Assembly: GCF_000426725.1 (NCBI RefSeq)
Contig: NZ_AUFX01000006.1
Span: forward strand, 186,001 to 250,000
Direction: 5' to 3'
Origin: Sporocytophaga myxococcoides DSM 11118
GTDB taxonomy: Bacteria; Bacteroidota; Bacteroidia; Cytophagales; Cytophagaceae
Length of the DNA stretch: 64,000 bases
The number at the start of each line of letters is the position of its first letter. Position 1 is the first letter of the stretch. Shown piece by piece: positions 35,489 to 44,558 of the stretch. A model generated the notes under the pieces. The model had not been told where the DNA came from. It ran no database searches and saw only the letters and a program-made list of their open reading frames with translations. A program made the translations under genes and the position numbers.

Positions 35489-36139
35489 TTAAAACTTCAT
35501 TCCTAACAGGATTCTTGGGTTCATATAAGATATTTTACCATCCTCAGCATCTGAATTATCTAAATCAACCACTTTAAGTCGGCCAAAGCTATTTTCAAAA
35601 CCAACAGCAAATTTTTTAAATCTGAATTTTACACCAGGAGTCCATGTAGCTCCATAAAGCAAGGTATTACTTTCAAACTGACCAGAAGACCAAAAGTTGT
35701 ATTTTACTGTTGGATTAAGATTAAAAAACACATCAACTGCTATGTTGTCACCGAAGCCTACAGAAGCCATCGGACCAAATCTTAAAAGCCCAAGATTAAT
35801 ATCATAAACATTAAAATCTGCATTTTCAAACTTATAAGTACTTCCACCTATAGTCAGCCAGCTTACGTTCATTCCGAATCCGAAACGGTCATTCTTAACG
35901 AACATCCACTGATTACCTGCCTCCAATGTGAACTGAATGCCTTGACTTTGACGCTTAAATTCTGGATAATCAACTGATTTATAAGAAGGGAAACCTATAC
36001 CCAGATTCCAATAAAAACCCTTACTGATCATGCCATCATCATTACTCTTTTTACTAGTAAGACCGATCATGTTGTTTCCCCCTGCAAAAGACGAAAAGGT
36101 TAACAGGCATAGCAGAAAAAATAAATAAATTCTTTTCAT
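35489..36139 (-). CDS. Outer membrane beta-barrel-like protein, paralogue 2
   Basis: A 216-residue exported protein with a signal peptide (MKRIYLFFLLCLLTFSSFAG). Strand motifs include GFGMNVSWLTIGGS, INLGLLRFGPMASVGFG, FFNLNPTVKYNFW and TPGVKFRFKKFAVGFENSFG, ending in MNPRILLGMKF. The terminal Phe fits BAM-dependent barrel insertion. It is a tandem paralogue of the gene at 34694-35335. Nothing in the sequence shows a specific function. Confidence 0.75.
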   Translation of the reverse strand: MKRIYLFFLLCLLTFSSFAGGNNMIGLTSKKSNDDGMISKGFYWNLGIGFPSYKSVDYPEFKRQSQGIQFTLEAGNQWMFVKNDRFGFGMNVSWLTIGGSTYKFENADFNVYDINLGLLRFGPMASVGFGDNIAVDVFFNLNPTVKYNFWSSGQFESNTLLYGATWTPGVKFRFKKFAVGFENSFGRLKVVDLDNSDAEDGKISYMNPRILLGMKF

Positions 36140-36285
36140 GATAAATAGAAATTTAATTGATACTAAAATAATTGAATATCGAATTTACGCAATACATTTA
36201 AAAACGATCGTCTTTTTTATCCCCATTCGTACATACAAGCTCTATATGAATACTTTAAAAAAATAAAATTTTACTTTACAAAAAA

Positions 36286-36324
36286 ATACCGGACGAATAT
36301 CATACAAATGATTCGTCCGGCATT
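36286..36324 (-). terminator. Rho-independent terminator after the GH15 gene
   Basis: On the minus strand GCCGGACGAAT pairs with ATTCGTCCGGT around a 9-11 base loop, followed by ATTTTTTTG. Confidence 0.9.
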
Positions 36325-36356
36325 TCAGATCAACTAATATGACCAAAACTATCTAA

Positions 36357-38192
36357 CTATCTAACTACCTCTTCTTCTTTTATTGGCATTGCACTTATAC
36401 CAATTGTATTACCATCATCAACTCCTGTCGTTAAAAGGTGAGCAGAAGCAATTAAAGCAAGATGAGAAAAGGCCTGAGGGAAGTTGCCGATCTGTCTTTT
36501 AACAGATGGCTCAAACTCTTCTGCCAGAAGGCCTAAATGATTTCTGAGTGAGAGTAATTTATCAAAAAGCTCTTCAGCTTCTTTTTTTCTCCCCACCATA
36601 AAATAATTGTCTACCAACCAGAAACTACATGCCAGAAATGCTCCTTCAGAGCCAGGTAAACCATCACCAGCCTTTTGGTTTTCGTAGCGAAGAACGAATC
36701 CATCTCTTAACAATGTATTCTCAATCGCCTCTACTGTTCCTTTAATTTTAGGATCATTCGCAGGTAAGAAACCATAGTGAGGTATAAGCAACACACTTGC
36801 ATCAAGCACCTCTGCGCCATAAGACTGTGTAAATGCATTAACTCCTTTATGAAATCCACGCTGGCTGACTTCTTCATGGATTCTTTCACGAAGAGTACGT
36901 AAATGTGACAGAAGAGAAGGATCAAATTCTATATCAGGATTCTCATCAATATACTTAACAACCCTGTCTACAGCTACCCAAGCCATTACCTTAGAATGAG
37001 TAAAGTGTCGGCGACCGCCTCTCACCTCCCATATACCATCATCCGGGTACTGCCATATTGTGGTTAAATGATTCACAATTCTTCTTAATGTTCTGGTTGA
37101 TTCTTCTTTCCTAGGCATACCCATTTTGGAAGCCAAGTACAAGGCATTAAGTACCTCTCCGAAAATATCCAGCTGAAACTGACCAGAAGCTGCATTACCT
37201 ATATGGACAGGTTTAGAGTTTTCATAACCAGGTAAATATTCTAATTCAAATTCAGTTAACCTTCGTCCACCATCAATATTATACATGATCTGTATCTGTT
37301 CAGGATCACCGGCGACAGCACGTATCAACCAATCACGAAAAGCAATTGCTTCATCAGCATATCCACATAACATAAGAGCCTGCAATGTAAGACTCGAGTC
37401 TCTTATCCAGCAGAATCGATAATCCCAGTTACGCACACCACCCAGTTCTTCAGGCAAAGATGTTGTAGGAGCAGCAACTATACCTCCAGTAGGAGCATAT
37501 ATCAATGCTTTGAGGGTTATCAATGAACGCATAACTGCATCCCTGTATTTCCCTCGATAAGTACATCTAGAAGACCAGTCAATCCAGAAGTTTTCGGTAG
37601 CTCTGAATTCTTTAACAATATCAAGTGGTTTAGGAGGTTGCAAATTGGAGCTATACCAACTCATCTGAAACTCGATGCGATCTCCCTTTTTAACGTTAAA
37701 ATAAGCGCTTACCCCTTTGTCATTTCTTTTCATCTCAACGTTACCCCGCACCACAATTGCATCTGGTCCCGCAATCAGAGTAAATTCCCTATCCCCCCCA
37801 TCTATCATTGGTGGATAAGCCCCATAACCGAACTTGACGTTAAGAAGCATCTCCATAGGAACTTCCCCTTCTATTCCTTCCAAAACCCTGATAACTTCAG
37901 AACCATCCTCGGTAAGAGGCATAAACTCAGTCCTTCTGACAATACCGGTATCACAGATAATATCTGTTTCAAGGATAAGTGTATCTCCCCGGTACCTTTG
38001 TTTAAACTCTTTTACACCAATAGATGGTCTCAATGCCCACTGACCATGCTCATCATATCCGATTAGTGATGAAAACATTGCATCCGAATCAAAACGTGGT
38101 GCACAAAGCCAGTCAACAGAACCTGTATCTGACACTAGCGCAGATGTTCTCAAATTCCCTATCAACCCATAATCCTCTATTCTCGACGCCAT
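36357..38192 (-). CDS. Glycoside hydrolase family 15 protein (glucoamylase/trehalase type)
   Basis: A 611-residue protein with no signal peptide, thus cytoplasmic. The N-terminal beta-sandwich (about 1-210) begins IEDYGLIGNLRTSALVSDTG, followed by SVDWLCAPRFDS. That start is diagnostic for bacterial GH15 proteins. The (alpha/alpha)6 catalytic barrel (about 220-600) contains GGVRNWDYRFCWIRDSSLTL, GGRRHFTHSKVMAWVAVDR and GLPGSEGAFLACSFWLVD. Likely general acid and base Glu residues lie in SEGAF and GLLAEEFEP regions. The family includes glucoamylases, glucodextranases and trehalases; which sugar is cut is not clear. Cytoplasmic location suggests trehalose or maltooligosaccharides. It is monocistronic. 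Confidence 0.92.
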   Translation of the reverse strand: MASRIEDYGLIGNLRTSALVSDTGSVDWLCAPRFDSDAMFSSLIGYDEHGQWALRPSIGVKEFKQRYRGDTLILETDIICDTGIVRRTEFMPLTEDGSEVIRVLEGIEGEVPMEMLLNVKFGYGAYPPMIDGGDREFTLIAGPDAIVVRGNVEMKRNDKGVSAYFNVKKGDRIEFQMSWYSSNLQPPKPLDIVKEFRATENFWIDWSSRCTYRGKYRDAVMRSLITLKALIYAPTGGIVAAPTTSLPEELGGVRNWDYRFCWIRDSSLTLQALMLCGYADEAIAFRDWLIRAVAGDPEQIQIMYNIDGGRRLTEFELEYLPGYENSKPVHIGNAASGQFQLDIFGEVLNALYLASKMGMPRKEESTRTLRRIVNHLTTIWQYPDDGIWEVRGGRRHFTHSKVMAWVAVDRVVKYIDENPDIEFDPSLLSHLRTLRERIHEEVSQRGFHKGVNAFTQSYGAEVLDASVLLIPHYGFLPANDPKIKGTVEAIENTLLRDGFVLRYENQKAGDGLPGSEGAFLACSFWLVDNYFMVGRKKEAEELFDKLLSLRNHLGLLAEEFEPSVKRQIGNFPQAFSHLALIASAHLLTTGVDDGNTIGISAMPIKEEEVVR

Positions 38193-38386
38193 ATATCTTT
38201 TGTTTCTTCTTACAATCCAACCTGACAGTATAAAATTATATTTTACAAATTCAATTCTGCCATCTCAAAACAGAACTCATCCATATCTTAATTCGTTCTT
38301 CCCGCACATAACACGGTAGATATCATGTACTAACACACAAAAAAGCCCGTCCAAAAACTGTCTTATATCTTTCAGGTTAATATTAT

Positions 38387-39034
38387 ATGAAGACAATAAA
38401 TAACCCAAAGTGCTGGACTGATCTATCTGCTCCAGTGACAAATAAAATGGTTCATTGGCCAGGAGAACCTGAAGTTTCGGTTTGTAAACTTTTTGACATG
38501 AACAAAGGTGGGCCAGCCAACGTTACCACCCTTTCAATGAGTGCTCATACGGGAACTCATATGGATGCTCCCTTACATTTTGTAAAAAATGGAAAAGATA
38601 TATCTATGTTTCCTTTAGATCTGATGATAGGACCTGCACGGGTTATAGAAATCAAACACGACAGATTTATCCCACTCGAAGAAGTAAAGCAATATGAGAT
38701 CAATCCTACTGAAAGGGTAATTTTCAAAACTAAAAATTCTTTATCTGAATGGGCTAAGCAAGAGTTTAAGAGAGATTACGTTTATCTTTCTTCAGAAGCT
38801 GCTCAATACCTTAAGGAGAAAAAAATATCTATTGTCGGAATAGATTATATATCTATAGGAGGAAAGAATAACGGAAAAGAAGTACATCAAACATTGTTAG
38901 GAAACAACATATGGATCATCGAAGGTCTGTTTTTAAAAGATGTTATTCCGGGCTTGTATGAAATGATTTGCATGCCCGTCAAAATAAAAGATTCTGACGG
39001 AGCACCTGCAAGAGTGATTATAAGAAAAATATGA
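38387..39034 (+). CDS. Cyclase family protein (kynurenine formamidase-like hydrolase)
   Basis: A 215-residue cytoplasmic metal-dependent hydrolase. The family motif HTGTHMDAPLHF (HxGTHxDxPxH) supplies the metal ligands. The N-terminal WTDLSAPVTNKMVHWPGEP and the later SIVGIDYISIGGKN are also typical. Family members include kynurenine formamidase KynB, isatin hydrolase and other amide or lactone hydrolases. No kynurenine-pathway gene is nearby, so the substrate is open. It is convergent with the GNAT gene, 6 bp apart. Confidence 0.87.
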   Translation: MKTINNPKCWTDLSAPVTNKMVHWPGEPEVSVCKLFDMNKGGPANVTTLSMSAHTGTHMDAPLHFVKNGKDISMFPLDLMIGPARVIEIKHDRFIPLEEVKQYEINPTERVIFKTKNSLSEWAKQEFKRDYVYLSSEAAQYLKEKKISIVGIDYISIGGKNNGKEVHQTLLGNNIWIIEGLFLKDVIPGLYEMICMPVKIKDSDGAPARVIIRKI

Positions 39035-39040
39035 CTTTGG

Positions 39041-39523
39041 TCAGACCAGGTGTTTTACGAATAAAACTCTGTCTTCTCCGTCTCCATCGTAGTTACTGAA
39101 AAAATCTATGCCATCGACGGTCTTATTGCTTCCTGGCATTATTTCAAAACCAATTCTTTTGTGAAACGCAATTGAGTTTTTATTAAAGGGAGAGGTTACA
39201 CAATAGATTTTTTCCACACCAGCCCCTTGTACCCTATCGACAAAGAAGTCATACAACCTCTTTCCAATTTTATAATTTCTATATCCGGGATCTACTCCTA
39301 CAAAATGTACATATGCATCTCTATGATTTTCCTGACTGAAAAATCCAATAATAAAACCTAGTACTCTTCCATCTGCAACAGCAACAAAACCTGTATCATT
39401 AAAATATTTAAAAAATAAACGAGGAAGCATACTAGCCATCGCTCTTCCATCCCACCAGCTGTTTAGATTATTGATGACATACACATAATCATCATCTGAA
39501 ACATTTCTAAAAGTTATTTCCAT
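39041..39523 (-). CDS. GNAT family N-acetyltransferase
   Basis: A 160-residue single-domain acetyltransferase. The acetyl-CoA motif A is VHFVGVDPGYRNYKIGKRLY, with the pyrophosphate loop RNYKIGK. Motif B is NSIAFHKRIGFEI. The start gives MEITFRNVSDDDYVYVINNL, a standard N-terminal alpha/beta unit. The acceptor substrate cannot be inferred. It is convergent with the cyclase-family gene and is co-directional with the diadenylate-cyclase-like gene 160 bp upstream. Confidence 0.88.
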   Translation of the reverse strand: MEITFRNVSDDDYVYVINNLNSWWDGRAMASMLPRLFFKYFNDTGFVAVADGRVLGFIIGFFSQENHRDAYVHFVGVDPGYRNYKIGKRLYDFFVDRVQGAGVEKIYCVTSPFNKNSIAFHKRIGFEIMPGSNKTVDGIDFFSNYDGDGEDRVLFVKHLV

Positions 39524-39685
39524 ATAATAGATTTTGGTTAAAATTAATTATAAAAACATTTACCAATCTTTAATTTTCGGATTAATAATGCTGATTTACA
39601 AATCAATGATACAATGCCGAAAACCAGATTTTTCATTTAATTGATCTGACTTCATTCACAAATCAACATTTAAAGTCGAATCAAC

Positions 39686-40828
39686 CTACAACAACAGGGT
39701 ATCAATCTTATGCGCCTGAACAACTTCTTCAGTTGGCGACCAGGTAAAAATAGTAAAGTGTCCATCCTGAGAAGCAACAAAAGCTAAAGCGTTTTTCTGA
39801 TCATAGACAAACTGAGCTGCTGAAAGATGTCTTGTTCCACCTGTATTGGATGGATTAATCATAATTGCTCCTCCTCCGACAATAGGCTCACTCATATAAA
39901 CCTTATCCACTCTGGCATTACCAACAGACCTTCCTATTTTAGCACCAAAAGCATAGAGTTCATATTTATCATTAATAATAGTTGCTCCATCTACAGCAGT
40001 TAAACCAGCAAGGGTTTCAACCTCAGTACGCAAAGCTCCTTGCCAAATTACTTCCGAACGCACATCTACATCCTTACTCATGAGATCCGAAAGACCTGAA
40101 TAAGGCGGAGCAATGGAATATTTAATTGGATGCAAAATCGACTTTCGCCAGTCATCATTTACAGAAGGAACTACAAGAAGAGAACCGCCATGACGATGTG
40201 CTCTCATCGAAACGGCCAACTGAACCAGCACATTCATTGAATCACTCCAGGAATGAGGAACTGTATAGCCCAAAAGATATTTTAAAAGTTCAGGACAATC
40301 AGGATGATTGGCGCTGTTTTCATCAATGATTTTGACCTGATCTCCAATAAGGACAGCAACGTTGGCAAATTTACCAAAACCATGTACCCTTCTGTGTTTG
40401 ATAACCAATATCCCTGGTTCACTTACATCAAGCACAAAGCAAAGATTCGGAATCTTAAGCGTCGTTCCCCAGATATACAACTGATCATTTTCATGCCACA
40501 CTCCCAAATGTACCCCGGGACGTTCTACTCCTAAGGACAATTTTGTAAGATGAAATGCGGTAAACGCCATCTTCTGTTCGAAAAGAATTGGTACACCCAC
40601 CTGCTCCGGTGGCAAAAATGCAATGGAAATTTTGGTGGAATTACCTTCCTCCCTTCTCAAACTTGCCCAGAATGCCGTATCAATCATTGTCTCTACCATT
40701 TTCACAGTCGGCTCTGCGGCAAGATTAGTATCTCCTCTCATTCGGGCAGCAGAAAGTTGATGGGCAAAATGTTTCTCAATGGTTTTTGCTACCGATGATG
40801 CAGCCTTATATGTTGTTTTTTTACTCAT
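39686..40828 (-). CDS. Protein with a C-terminal DisA_N/diadenylate-cyclase-like domain (possible DACNV type)
   Basis: A 380-residue soluble protein. The C-terminal half (about 195-365) has the landmarks of the diadenylate cyclase (DAC, DisA_N) fold. They are an AHRHGGSLLVVP strand, the DGA motif in AVDGATIIND (Asp280-Ala282) and GGTRHLSAAQF (Thr332-Arg333-His334). In active DAC enzymes the second motif is GTRHRAA, so the third residue of RHR is Leu here. The N-terminal 190 residues form a separate beta-rich region with no motif I know. Proteins with such N-terminal domains fused to DAC have been described as probable DACNV-type sensors. It could make c-di-AMP or only bind a nucleotide. No membrane segment is seen. 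Confidence 0.72.
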   Translation of the reverse strand: MSKKTTYKAASSVAKTIEKHFAHQLSAARMRGDTNLAAEPTVKMVETMIDTAFWASLRREEGNSTKISIAFLPPEQVGVPILFEQKMAFTAFHLTKLSLGVERPGVHLGVWHENDQLYIWGTTLKIPNLCFVLDVSEPGILVIKHRRVHGFGKFANVAVLIGDQVKIIDENSANHPDCPELLKYLLGYTVPHSWSDSMNVLVQLAVSMRAHRHGGSLLVVPSVNDDWRKSILHPIKYSIAPPYSGLSDLMSKDVDVRSEVIWQGALRTEVETLAGLTAVDGATIINDKYELYAFGAKIGRSVGNARVDKVYMSEPIVGGGAIMINPSNTGGTRHLSAAQFVYDQKNALAFVASQDGHFTIFTWSPTEEVVQAHKIDTLLL

Positions 40829-40979
40829 ATTTAATCCTAAAAATCTCTATTATCAAACTTCAACAAGGTCACAAATTTATAGGTTTCTGCTTAAGGCCTA
40901 TCAATTCTCTCCTTAAAATGTAAAAATCAGAGCCCAAAGACCAAGATTCGAAACCCAAAGTTCGAAAATTGAAGTTCTA

Positions 40980-41291
40980 AGCTCGGAGTTCTGAGTTAAA
41001 AGCTTCGAGATTTAGCTAAAAGCTTGAAGATTCGAGTCAAAAGCTCAAAGATTCGGATTGAAAGCTCGGAAATTCGAGTCAAAAGCTCGGAGATTTGAGT
41101 TAAAAGCTCGGAGATTCGGATTGAAAGCTCGGAAATTCGAGTCAAAAGCTCGGAGATTTGAGTTAAAAGCTCGGAGATTCGAGTCAAAAGCTCGGAGGTT
41201 TGAGATAAAAGCTCGGAGATTCGAGTCAAAAGCTCGGAGATTCGAGTCAAAAGCTCGGAGGTTTGAGTTAAAAGCTCGGAGATTCGGGTTA
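40980..41291. repeat. 21-bp tandem repeat array (minisatellite), about 15 units, with 63-bp higher-order period
   Basis: The unit is close to AAAGCTCGGAGATTCGAGTCA, with variants at a few sites (GATTCGGATTGA, GATTTGAGTTA, GGTTTGAGATA). A block of three units (63 bp, containing the GGATTGAAAGCTCGGAAATT variant) occurs twice in direct succession near 41052 and 41115, so the array grew by multi-unit duplication. Because 21 is a multiple of three, several frames stay open: the plus strand reads as basic KARRFESKARRFEL-type heptads, the minus strand as LLTRISELLT heptads. Neither frame has a convincing start or context. Degenerate units extend left to about 40930. Confidence 0.9.
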
Positions 41292-41519
41292 GCTTCCTCT
41301 GCCAGGATACAAATCTTGAATGAAAAGTGGTAACAGAAGACAGTTGGAGCAAAGCGAATTGGTTAAGAAGATGTGACTCCCAGGATGTATGTTTTGAATT
41401 ATAGTTTAGAAAGATCACCCCATCAGGCCTTCTTTTTTTTAAAACAGTAGCAATAATAGTCCTGCTGATTTAAAAAATTATATCTTACTGCTACCTTGTC
41501 AAAATGAATCCAATCTCAA

Positions 41520-42574
41520 ATGAATAACATAAAATCTAAATTAACCCTATTCTTTTTTTTGATGACAACTATTATTGGGTGTAAAAATTCCGATAGAATC
41601 AGAGAAGATAAACAGATTGAATCTAATAAAGATATAGTTCGGCTTAACGGCAACGATTATGATTTGAGTGAGACAAGAAAAGATACCATAAGGCTTCTTA
41701 TAGATTTTATTAATAGACAAAGTGCTCTTCTGGATAATGATGAGGAAGCGAGTTCCTTGAGCCAATTAATTTCAGGATATTCATTTGATGGAAGATTTAT
41801 TTATTCCATTAGTTCGGATCTCGACGCTCAAGGTAATGAAGATTTAGTTTTAAATAAATTTGATCAGGATTCAGGTTATATAGTTTCTTCCGTTTCCATT
41901 AATAATCTTATTGAAAGGCAATCTCCTTGTAGTTCTGATAAATTTGATAAGTCTTCAGGTTGTCAAGTCCATAGATTTTTGATTTCATCACCTGAAAATG
42001 TTTCTATAGCTTCAATAGGAAAGGGATATGGGTTTACAATATTCAATCATGATCTAGTAAAGCAATATGAATTAAGTTTAAAATTTGACACAAGAACAAT
42101 CGATTTTATTAATAATTAATTTCAAATTCCTATTACTCTGATAGTACTATATTAATAAATTCGGTTGAAGGGCTTCTGGCAATCAAGGACTCAAGCGTTA
42201 TGTTATTAGATAGCAATGCTATTTGTGATATTAAAACAGGAGAGATCTTTGAAGTAAAGAGAAATTTAGAATCTTCTTCAGTAAATATCTTTCAGAATGA
42301 TTCTCTTGTTTTAAGTTATAAATCTTTACCCGACGATATTAGTTTGTACAACCAAAAAATTTATTTTGGGACTTATGCTGGGAACGATAGTTATGATCTT
42401 TTAGTCATAAATACGATTGGTGGTCAAATCCGCCTTCATAAAATTTTTCTGCCCCATTCTATTGGCCCGTTTGAATTTAAATTTTCTCCTTATTCAAAAG
42501 GTATATTTTGTAGTTTAGAATATGAAGATAAGGGGAATAGATCCACTAGTTGTTTTTTCTTAAAGCTGGATTAA
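41520..42574 (+). pseudogene. Lipoprotein gene split by a frameshift (probable beta-propeller)
   Basis: The 5' part (41520-42119) encodes 199 residues beginning with a lipoprotein signal (LFFFLMTTIIGC). The 3' part reads in another frame from about 42116 to 42574. Just after the first stop, the second frame gives NSYYSDSTILINSVEGLLAI and then KDSSVMLLDSNAICDI, with no start of its own before the ATG at 42200. The total span of 1055 bases is one base short of a multiple of three. The junction lies in the slippage-prone ATTAATAATTAAT at 42108-42120. Strand patterns such as GYSFDGRFIYSIS and FDQDSGYIVSSVSI suggest a propeller fold. A sequencing error would make this a single intact gene of about 351 codons. 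Confidence 0.65.
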
Positions 42575-42582
42575 GTAATATA

Positions 42583-42614
42583 ATAGGTGCCGTCGTTAAA
42601 TCGATGGCACCTAT
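42583..42614 (+). terminator. Hairpin after the frameshifted lipoprotein gene
   Basis: ATAGGTGCC with CGATGGCACCTAT forms a strong stem containing TCG/CGA pairs, but only AT-rich sequence, not a T-run, follows. A transcription end is likely but not certain. Confidence 0.45.
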
Positions 42615-42835
42615 ATAATGTGATATATTTTTAACCTACCCTTATATGAACATCAGGAAACTTCTTTAACTGTCACACGTTTGAGACTGCCATGTACATT
42701 TTGATGGCCCATATTTATGAAACAGAAAAGATAATTAACGACTACAAGGCTTTCTATAACAATAAAGGAATGATATATAATTATATATCACTTTAATTTA
42801 CTCAACTAGTATTCAGCACATTTAACATTAACAAC

Positions 42836-43867
42836 ATGAAGAAACTTTTACTATCATTGCCACTTTTAGTAGGCGCATTAACTACCAATGCTCAATCCCT
42901 TAATTTTGATGGAATCGATGACTATGTTCAGACAAACAATAATATCACCATTGGCAACCCATCAACTATAGAAGTATGGGTAAACATAAACACCCCAGGC
43001 GATTGGGACGGAATTATTACAAGTTCAACAGTAGTAACTGATAATAGTGTCCCCTTTATACAACTGACAATGACATCCGAGGGGATACTAAGGCACGAGA
43101 TCCATGCAATTCCATTATCTGAAGGATTACCTGTAACAAAATCTTATTTGGGAGCAACTGAACTGCCCGGTGCATGGCATCACATTGCTGTAAGCATAGA
43201 TGGAGCAAACATAAAGTTATACGTAGATGGCAATATCGAAGGCGACTATACTGATGAAGACCTTCTTCTTCTGACTGAAAATCCTGTTGTCAGCCCTATC
43301 CTAATCGGAGGAGAAAGAAATCTGAATAATTTTCTTGATGGAACCATGGACGAAGTAAAGATCTGGAATGTAAGCCGCACAGAAGCTCAAATTCAGGAAG
43401 ATATGGATTACAAACCTGTTGTTCCACAAGAATCTTTAATCGCTTACTATGATTTTAATGATGGAAGACCTAACGAAAATAACAACGAGAGTACCACTTT
43501 GACCGACGTTTCCGGGAATGAGAATAGCGGAACGTTAAATAATTTCACACTTGCAGGTACAAGCTCAAACTGGATAGATGATTCAGGCAAGGGTGCTTTA
43601 ATAACAGGCAATAGTTCATCTGTAAATATTCAGACTATCAGCATACATCCTAATCCGGCAACAGATGTATTCTACTTACAAAAAGACATAGCCCTTGATA
43701 ATGCTACTATTGAAGTATATGATATGACAGGACAAAGAGTATTGTCTGAGAATATACAGAACAATGTAACAAGCATAAACCTAAGCAACCTGAATAATTC
43801 CGTTTATCAGGTTCGTGTTATGAACAACAATAAAGTTATTTACCAAAACCGTGTGGTAAAGCAATAA
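42836..43867 (+). CDS. LamG/concanavalin-like domain protein with T9SS type A sorting domain
   Basis: A 343-residue exported protein. Signal peptide about 1-19 (MKKLLLSLPLLVGALTTNAQ). A LamG-type jelly-roll (about 20-205) starts LNFDGIDDYVQTNNN. It continues with GAWHHIAVSIDGANIKLYVD and DGTMDEVKIWNVSRTEAQI, the classic Laminin_G_3 layout. The type A domain (about 265-343) has ISIHPNPATDVFYL and ends VYQVRVMNNNKVIYQNRVVK. The role is probably glycan or protein binding at the cell surface. It is monocistronic, with a good terminator downstream. Confidence 0.88.
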   Translation: MKKLLLSLPLLVGALTTNAQSLNFDGIDDYVQTNNNITIGNPSTIEVWVNINTPGDWDGIITSSTVVTDNSVPFIQLTMTSEGILRHEIHAIPLSEGLPVTKSYLGATELPGAWHHIAVSIDGANIKLYVDGNIEGDYTDEDLLLLTENPVVSPILIGGERNLNNFLDGTMDEVKIWNVSRTEAQIQEDMDYKPVVPQESLIAYYDFNDGRPNENNNESTTLTDVSGNENSGTLNNFTLAGTSSNWIDDSGKGALITGNSSSVNIQTISIHPNPATDVFYLQKDIALDNATIEVYDMTGQRVLSENIQNNVTSINLSNLNNSVYQVRVMNNNKVIYQNRVVKQ

Positions 43868-43918
43868 TAACTTTTAAGTAATAAAGTCAATTCAGACATA
43901 CCTATTTTCAGATATAAA

Positions 43919-43949
43919 AGGATCGCATATAAGTGCGATCCTTTTTTTG
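43919..43949 (+). terminator. Rho-independent terminator after the LamG gene
   Basis: AGGATCGCA-tataag-TGCGATCCT is a 9-bp perfect stem followed by seven T. Confidence 0.92.
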
Positions 43950-44558
43950 TTTGAACTAACACAGCAAAACAACTAGCAGGTATTATTTTCTAAAAGGAGA
44001 ATTTTTTTAAGACCATTTAAACAAAAGAGGAAACTTACTGTAACTTTTAAAAAGTTTAAAATCATCATTTCCATTCTTTCCTTAACAAGATAAGGACCTG
44101 CATTGTGGTAATTGAAGGTCTGTAATTTCTGCCTTGCTCCAACTCCGAAAGTCTTCAACTTGTCATTTGTATTTGATGAAATAACTTCCACAATAATCCT
44201 GACTGATCTAAGAGTAAAATTAGATGCTGAAGAATCAGGAAATCCCCCTTATCCCTTCCGATAGTGATAAGCAACTATAATTTTTAAGTCGACAAAACCT
44301 GTATTGAGACAATACTAATAAGTTCTATAAATACTTTTTACTTAAACAAACAAACTACGGTTGGACATATAAAATAAGTAGACAAACGTTTAGAATAAAA
44401 ATGTAAAATTAAATTTGTTTAGGCATTTACTCACCATTCCCTACTTCCCTTATAAAATAAGGTTTTCCCTACAAATAAAATTAAATTAAAATTATATTAA
44501 AAACACTTAAACACGCTCTAATGCTTCGTGTTATACTTCCATATATCACACTTCAGCC
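43950..44558. other. Intergenic region without a supported gene
   Basis: About 610 bp of AT-rich sequence between the LamG terminator and the GSDH-like gene. A 72-residue minus-strand frame (43973-44191) exists but has no recognisable family or promoter. TAAATTTG at 44410-44417 resembles a -7 box but is 140 bp from the next start and has no -33 partner. Confidence 0.5.

Noticed and set aside
40930-41291. Possible CRISPR array
   Set aside because: Units are contiguous 21-mers without unique spacers, and no cas genes are present.
40996-41418. 140-residue minus-strand and 91-residue plus-strand frames over the 21-bp repeat
   Set aside because: Both are open because the period is a multiple of three. 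Neither has a sensible promoter, start context or non-repeat domain, so the region is listed as a repeat and not as a gene.
43973-44191. 72-residue minus-strand frame
   Set aside because: No family, no promoter, and it lies directly after a terminator in an otherwise empty gap. Kept only as a note.
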